From Candidatus Gastranaerophilales bacterium (GTDB taxonomy: Bacteria; Cyanobacteriota; Vampirovibrionia; Gastranaerophilales; Gastranaerophilaceae): DNA of 64,000 nt. Shown piece after piece: positions 61,893-64,000 of this stretch; position 1 is the stretch's first letter, and the number at the start of each line of letters is the position of its first letter. Below the pieces are notes generated by a model, which was given only the letters and a program-made list of their open reading frames with translations, did not search any database and was not told the origin of the DNA. The position numbers and the translations under genes are program-made. The stretch covers positions 1 through 64,000 of the forward strand of contig CALUPW010000001.1 of NCBI GenBank assembly GCA_944322785.1. The letters are read 5' to 3'.

Positions 61893-62790
61893 AAAAGTAT
61901 TTGTCACAGGAGCAAAAGGACTTATCGGTAAAGAAACCTTAAAACCTTTACTGGATAAAGGGTATGAGGTTTTTGCACTCACGACGGGTGAAATCCCTTC
62001 TCACTATAGTGAAGTTACATGGATTCAGGGAAATTTATTTGATTTTGAAACAGTGAAAAAGATATTTGAAGAGATAAAACCGACTCATTTACTGCATCTT
62101 GCCTGGCAGACAACAGGCAAATTTAATGACAATATAAATTTTGATTTTTTATCAGCGTCATTAAATCTGCTGAAAACTTTTAAGGAAAACGGCGGTGAAA
62201 AAGTTGTTATTGCAGGAACTTACATTGAATATGCCGAAAGCGCAGAACTTTTAGATGAATATAAAAGCCCGCTTAATCCACAGCATATTTACGGAAAATG
62301 CAAAAACTATTTACGGGAGATAGCCGAACTGTACTGTAAATCTAACGGAATAAGCTTTGCGTGGGGAAGAATTTTTTCCGCCTTCGGTCTGGAAAGCGAT
62401 TTACGAAGACTGACAGGTGATGTTATGAACTCGCTTTTTAACGATAAAACAGTTGAAATCAGAAGCGGAAGTTTAATAAGAGATTATATTTATTCAAAAG
62501 ATGTTGCAAGTGCTTTTGTTGAGATTCTGGATTCTGATAAGCAGGGCATATTTAACATTTCAACAGGAATTGCAACCAGCATAAAAGACTATGTTTTAAC
62601 AATCGCAAAATTGATGAAAAAAGAAAATCTTGTGGTATTTAATGAACAGGCAAGTAACCAGTATAAATTTGTTGTCGGAAACAACTCAAGACTACGTGAT
62701 GAACTTGGCTGGAAACCAGAATACACGATAGAAACAGCACTTAACGAGATTATAATGTTTGGAAAGGAAAAATATAATGTCAAATTTTAA
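61885..62790 (+). CDS. NAD-dependent epimerase/dehydratase (sugar nucleotide), copy 2
   Basis: 301 residues from ATG 61885 (MSKKVFVTGAKGLIGKETLK), with GAGGGGAC upstream; an in-frame earlier ATG at 61858 is inside the preceding gene. The Rossmann motif 'VFVTGAKGLIGKETL' and active-site 'IYGKCKNYLREIAELYC' (YxxxK) are present, and 'LLHLAWQTTGKFNDNINFDF' matches copy 1's HLAW variant, so the two are paralogues. The pair may catalyse successive steps on a CDP-4-keto-sugar. It ends inside the start region of rfbG. Confidence 0.87.
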   Translation: MSKKVFVTGAKGLIGKETLKPLLDKGYEVFALTTGEIPSHYSEVTWIQGNLFDFETVKKIFEEIKPTHLLHLAWQTTGKFNDNINFDFLSASLNLLKTFKENGGEKVVIAGTYIEYAESAELLDEYKSPLNPQHIYGKCKNYLREIAELYCKSNGISFAWGRIFSAFGLESDLRRLTGDVMNSLFNDKTVEIRSGSLIRDYIYSKDVASAFVEILDSDKQGIFNISTGIATSIKDYVLTIAKLMKKENLVVFNEQASNQYKFVVGNNSRLRDELGWKPEYTIETALNEIIMFGKEKYNVKF

Positions 62791-63871
62791 TAATGTTTAT
62801 AACGGTAAAACTGTTCTGGTAACAGGTCATACTGGTTTTAAAGGAAGCTGGCTTTCCATCTGGCTTACGATGCTGGGTGCAAAAGTTGTCGGATATGCGC
62901 TGGAACCGTACAGTGAACGTGGCAACTACAGGGCTTCACATCTTGAAAAACATTTATTTGCAGATGTTAAAGGTGACGTCCGTGACAGTGAAAAGTTAGA
63001 AGAAACAATTGCAAAATATCAACCTGAAATTATTTTTCATCTGGCAGCGCAGGCGTTAGTCAGAACAGCTTATGCAAAGCCGAAATACACATACGAAACC
63101 AACGTTATGGGTTCATTAAATATTATGGAAGCTGTCAGAAAATTTGACTACATTAAAACAGTTGTAATGATTACATCGGACAAGTGCTACGAAAATGTAG
63201 AGCAAATCTGGGGTTACAAAGAAACCGACAGAATGGGCGGTTATGATCCGTATTCATCATCTAAAGGCTGTGCGGAATTAATGATTTCATCTTACAGAAA
63301 TTCCTACTTTAATCCGAAAGATTACGCAAAACATGGAAAAGCTGTAGCCTCTGTCCGTGCCGGCAATGTAATCGGCGGAGGAGACTGGTCAGATAATCGT
63401 CTAATCCCTGATTGTATAAGATTTATTGAAGAAGACAAAGATATTGAAATTAGAAGTCCTAAAGCAACACGCCCATGGGAACATGTGCTTGAGCCGTTGA
63501 GCGGATATTTGCGAGTAGGACAAAAATTGATGGAAGAACCGGTTAAATATTCCGAAGGTTTCAATTTCGGTCCTCCGATAGAGTGCAACAAGACTGTTTG
63601 GGAAGTTGTAGAATATCTGGTAAAATATTACGGCAAAGGCAAGGTAGTTGATGTATCAGGAAAAGAAATGGTGCATGAAAATACACTGTTGAGTCTTGAT
63701 GTCACAAAAGCATACAGAATGCTTCAATGGAAAGCTATGTTTAATTTAAAAGAGGCAATAGAATTTACGGTTGACTGGTACAAGGAAGCTCTGCACTCGG
63801 ACGACATGTTTGAATTCTGTAAAAAACAAATAAATGCACACATGAATAAAGGATATTTATGGGAACAGTAA
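62777..63871 (+). CDS. rfbG: CDP-glucose 4,6-dehydratase
   Basis: 364 residues from ATG 62777, which follows GGAAAGGAAAA; an upstream in-frame TTG at 62759 is rejected. 'KTVLVTGHTGFKGSWLSIWL' is diagnostic of RfbG (the HTGFKGSWL stretch). The active-site 'DPYSSSKGCAELMISSYR' (YxxxK) and 'AGNVIGGGDWSDNRLIPDCI' are also family-typical. It converts CDP-glucose to CDP-4-keto-6-deoxyglucose. The 14-base overlap with the preceding gene and the 13-base overlap with the next show tight coupling. Confidence 0.96.
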   Translation: MSNFNNVYNGKTVLVTGHTGFKGSWLSIWLTMLGAKVVGYALEPYSERGNYRASHLEKHLFADVKGDVRDSEKLEETIAKYQPEIIFHLAAQALVRTAYAKPKYTYETNVMGSLNIMEAVRKFDYIKTVVMITSDKCYENVEQIWGYKETDRMGGYDPYSSSKGCAELMISSYRNSYFNPKDYAKHGKAVASVRAGNVIGGGDWSDNRLIPDCIRFIEEDKDIEIRSPKATRPWEHVLEPLSGYLRVGQKLMEEPVKYSEGFNFGPPIECNKTVWEVVEYLVKYYGKGKVVDVSGKEMVHENTLLSLDVTKAYRMLQWKAMFNLKEAIEFTVDWYKEALHSDDMFEFCKKQINAHMNKGYLWEQ

Positions 63872-64000
63872 TTTTAGGAAGCGGAATAGCGGGTATTTCT
63901 GCAGGTTATCATCTGGAAAAGTCAGGAGAGCCTGCGGTTATTTATGAAAAAAATAATGATTGGGGCGGTCTTTGCGGAAATTTCACAATAAACGGTTTTC
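63859..64000 (+). CDS. Partial FAD/NAD-binding protein (protoporphyrinogen oxidase/UGM-like)
   Basis: An ATG at 63859, overlapping the rfbG stop, starts 'MGTVILGSGIAGISAGYHLE' followed by 'KSGEPAVIYEKNNDWGGLC' and 'GNFTINGF'. This is a GxGxxG Rossmann fold with the E-K and GG continuation typical of FAD-dependent NAD(P)-binding amine-oxidase or UDP-galactopyranose-mutase-like enzymes common in polysaccharide operons. Only the first 47 residues are in the window. Confidence 0.8.
   Translation, partial: MGTVILGSGIAGISAGYHLEKSGEPAVIYEKNNDWGGLCGNFTINGF

Overview
The window looks like a chromosomal segment of a gut-type Candidatus Gastranaerophilales (Melainabacteria/Vampirovibrionia) genome. This is an inference, not a database match. 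It rests on low GC, a Gram-negative envelope (TolC-type channels, a beta-barrel porin, an SLH-domain outer-envelope protein), and several lineage-style orphan proteins that begin with a short MKIS/MIIS segment and carry an N-terminal FKG- or FQG-like motif (20513, 44043, 54152, 59983).

Left third (1-20.3 kb): an AT-rich defence island ending at a tRNA-Ala gene. After a cut-off HTH gene, a small HTH gene and a secreted repeat protein comes a complete type 1 BREX operon: brxA, brxB, brxC, pglX, a membrane protein of unknown function, pglZ, brxL and a trailing unknown gene. BrxL ends in a domain resembling the phospholipase-D-like MIT_C domain of eukaryotic MITD1. A patch of four small orphan genes follows, flanked by related inverted repeats. 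Next is a HEPN-like gene facing a retron. The retron consists of a phosphoribosyltransferase-fold/winged-helix protein, a structured msr-msd RNA and a reverse transcriptase. The RNA can be folded by eye: a 16-bp a1/a2 stem, the branching G at 18802, two msr hairpins and an msd hairpin. It lies inside the last 66 codons of the effector gene and over the GTG start of the RT gene. Two 38-bp direct repeats separate the retron from the tRNA.

Middle (20.5-40 kb): a metallophosphoesterase; a MarR-controlled EmrAB-type efflux operon with two EmrB paralogues and a divergent outer-membrane channel; and a five-gene minus-strand operon (56-aa ORF, unknown gene, two DUF3137 paralogues, prmC). Between that operon and dnaN lies a 667-bp gap with seven exact TTTTCTACA 9-mers, a 30-bp palindrome and a CTA-triplet run beside an AT-rich stretch. 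This is a strong candidate for oriC. After dnaN come a C_GCAxxG_C_C protein, an endonuclease IV, two small paralogues, der and a Cys-rich SLH protein.

Right third (40-64 kb): a three-part MFS/acyltransferase/acyl-ligase fusion, a TolC-family gene with a phosphoglycolate phosphatase, a small minus-strand group (flavin reductase, GNAT, acyl-ACP thioesterase), an EndoQ-like PHP/UvrD helicase fusion, a glucosaminidase-like protein, a membrane PHP protein, a ferredoxin-nitroreductase, a porin and two orphans. The end is a CDP-hexose sugar operon (rfbF, two epimerase/reductase paralogues, rfbG, start of an FAD/NAD-binding protein) that would feed surface-polysaccharide synthesis.
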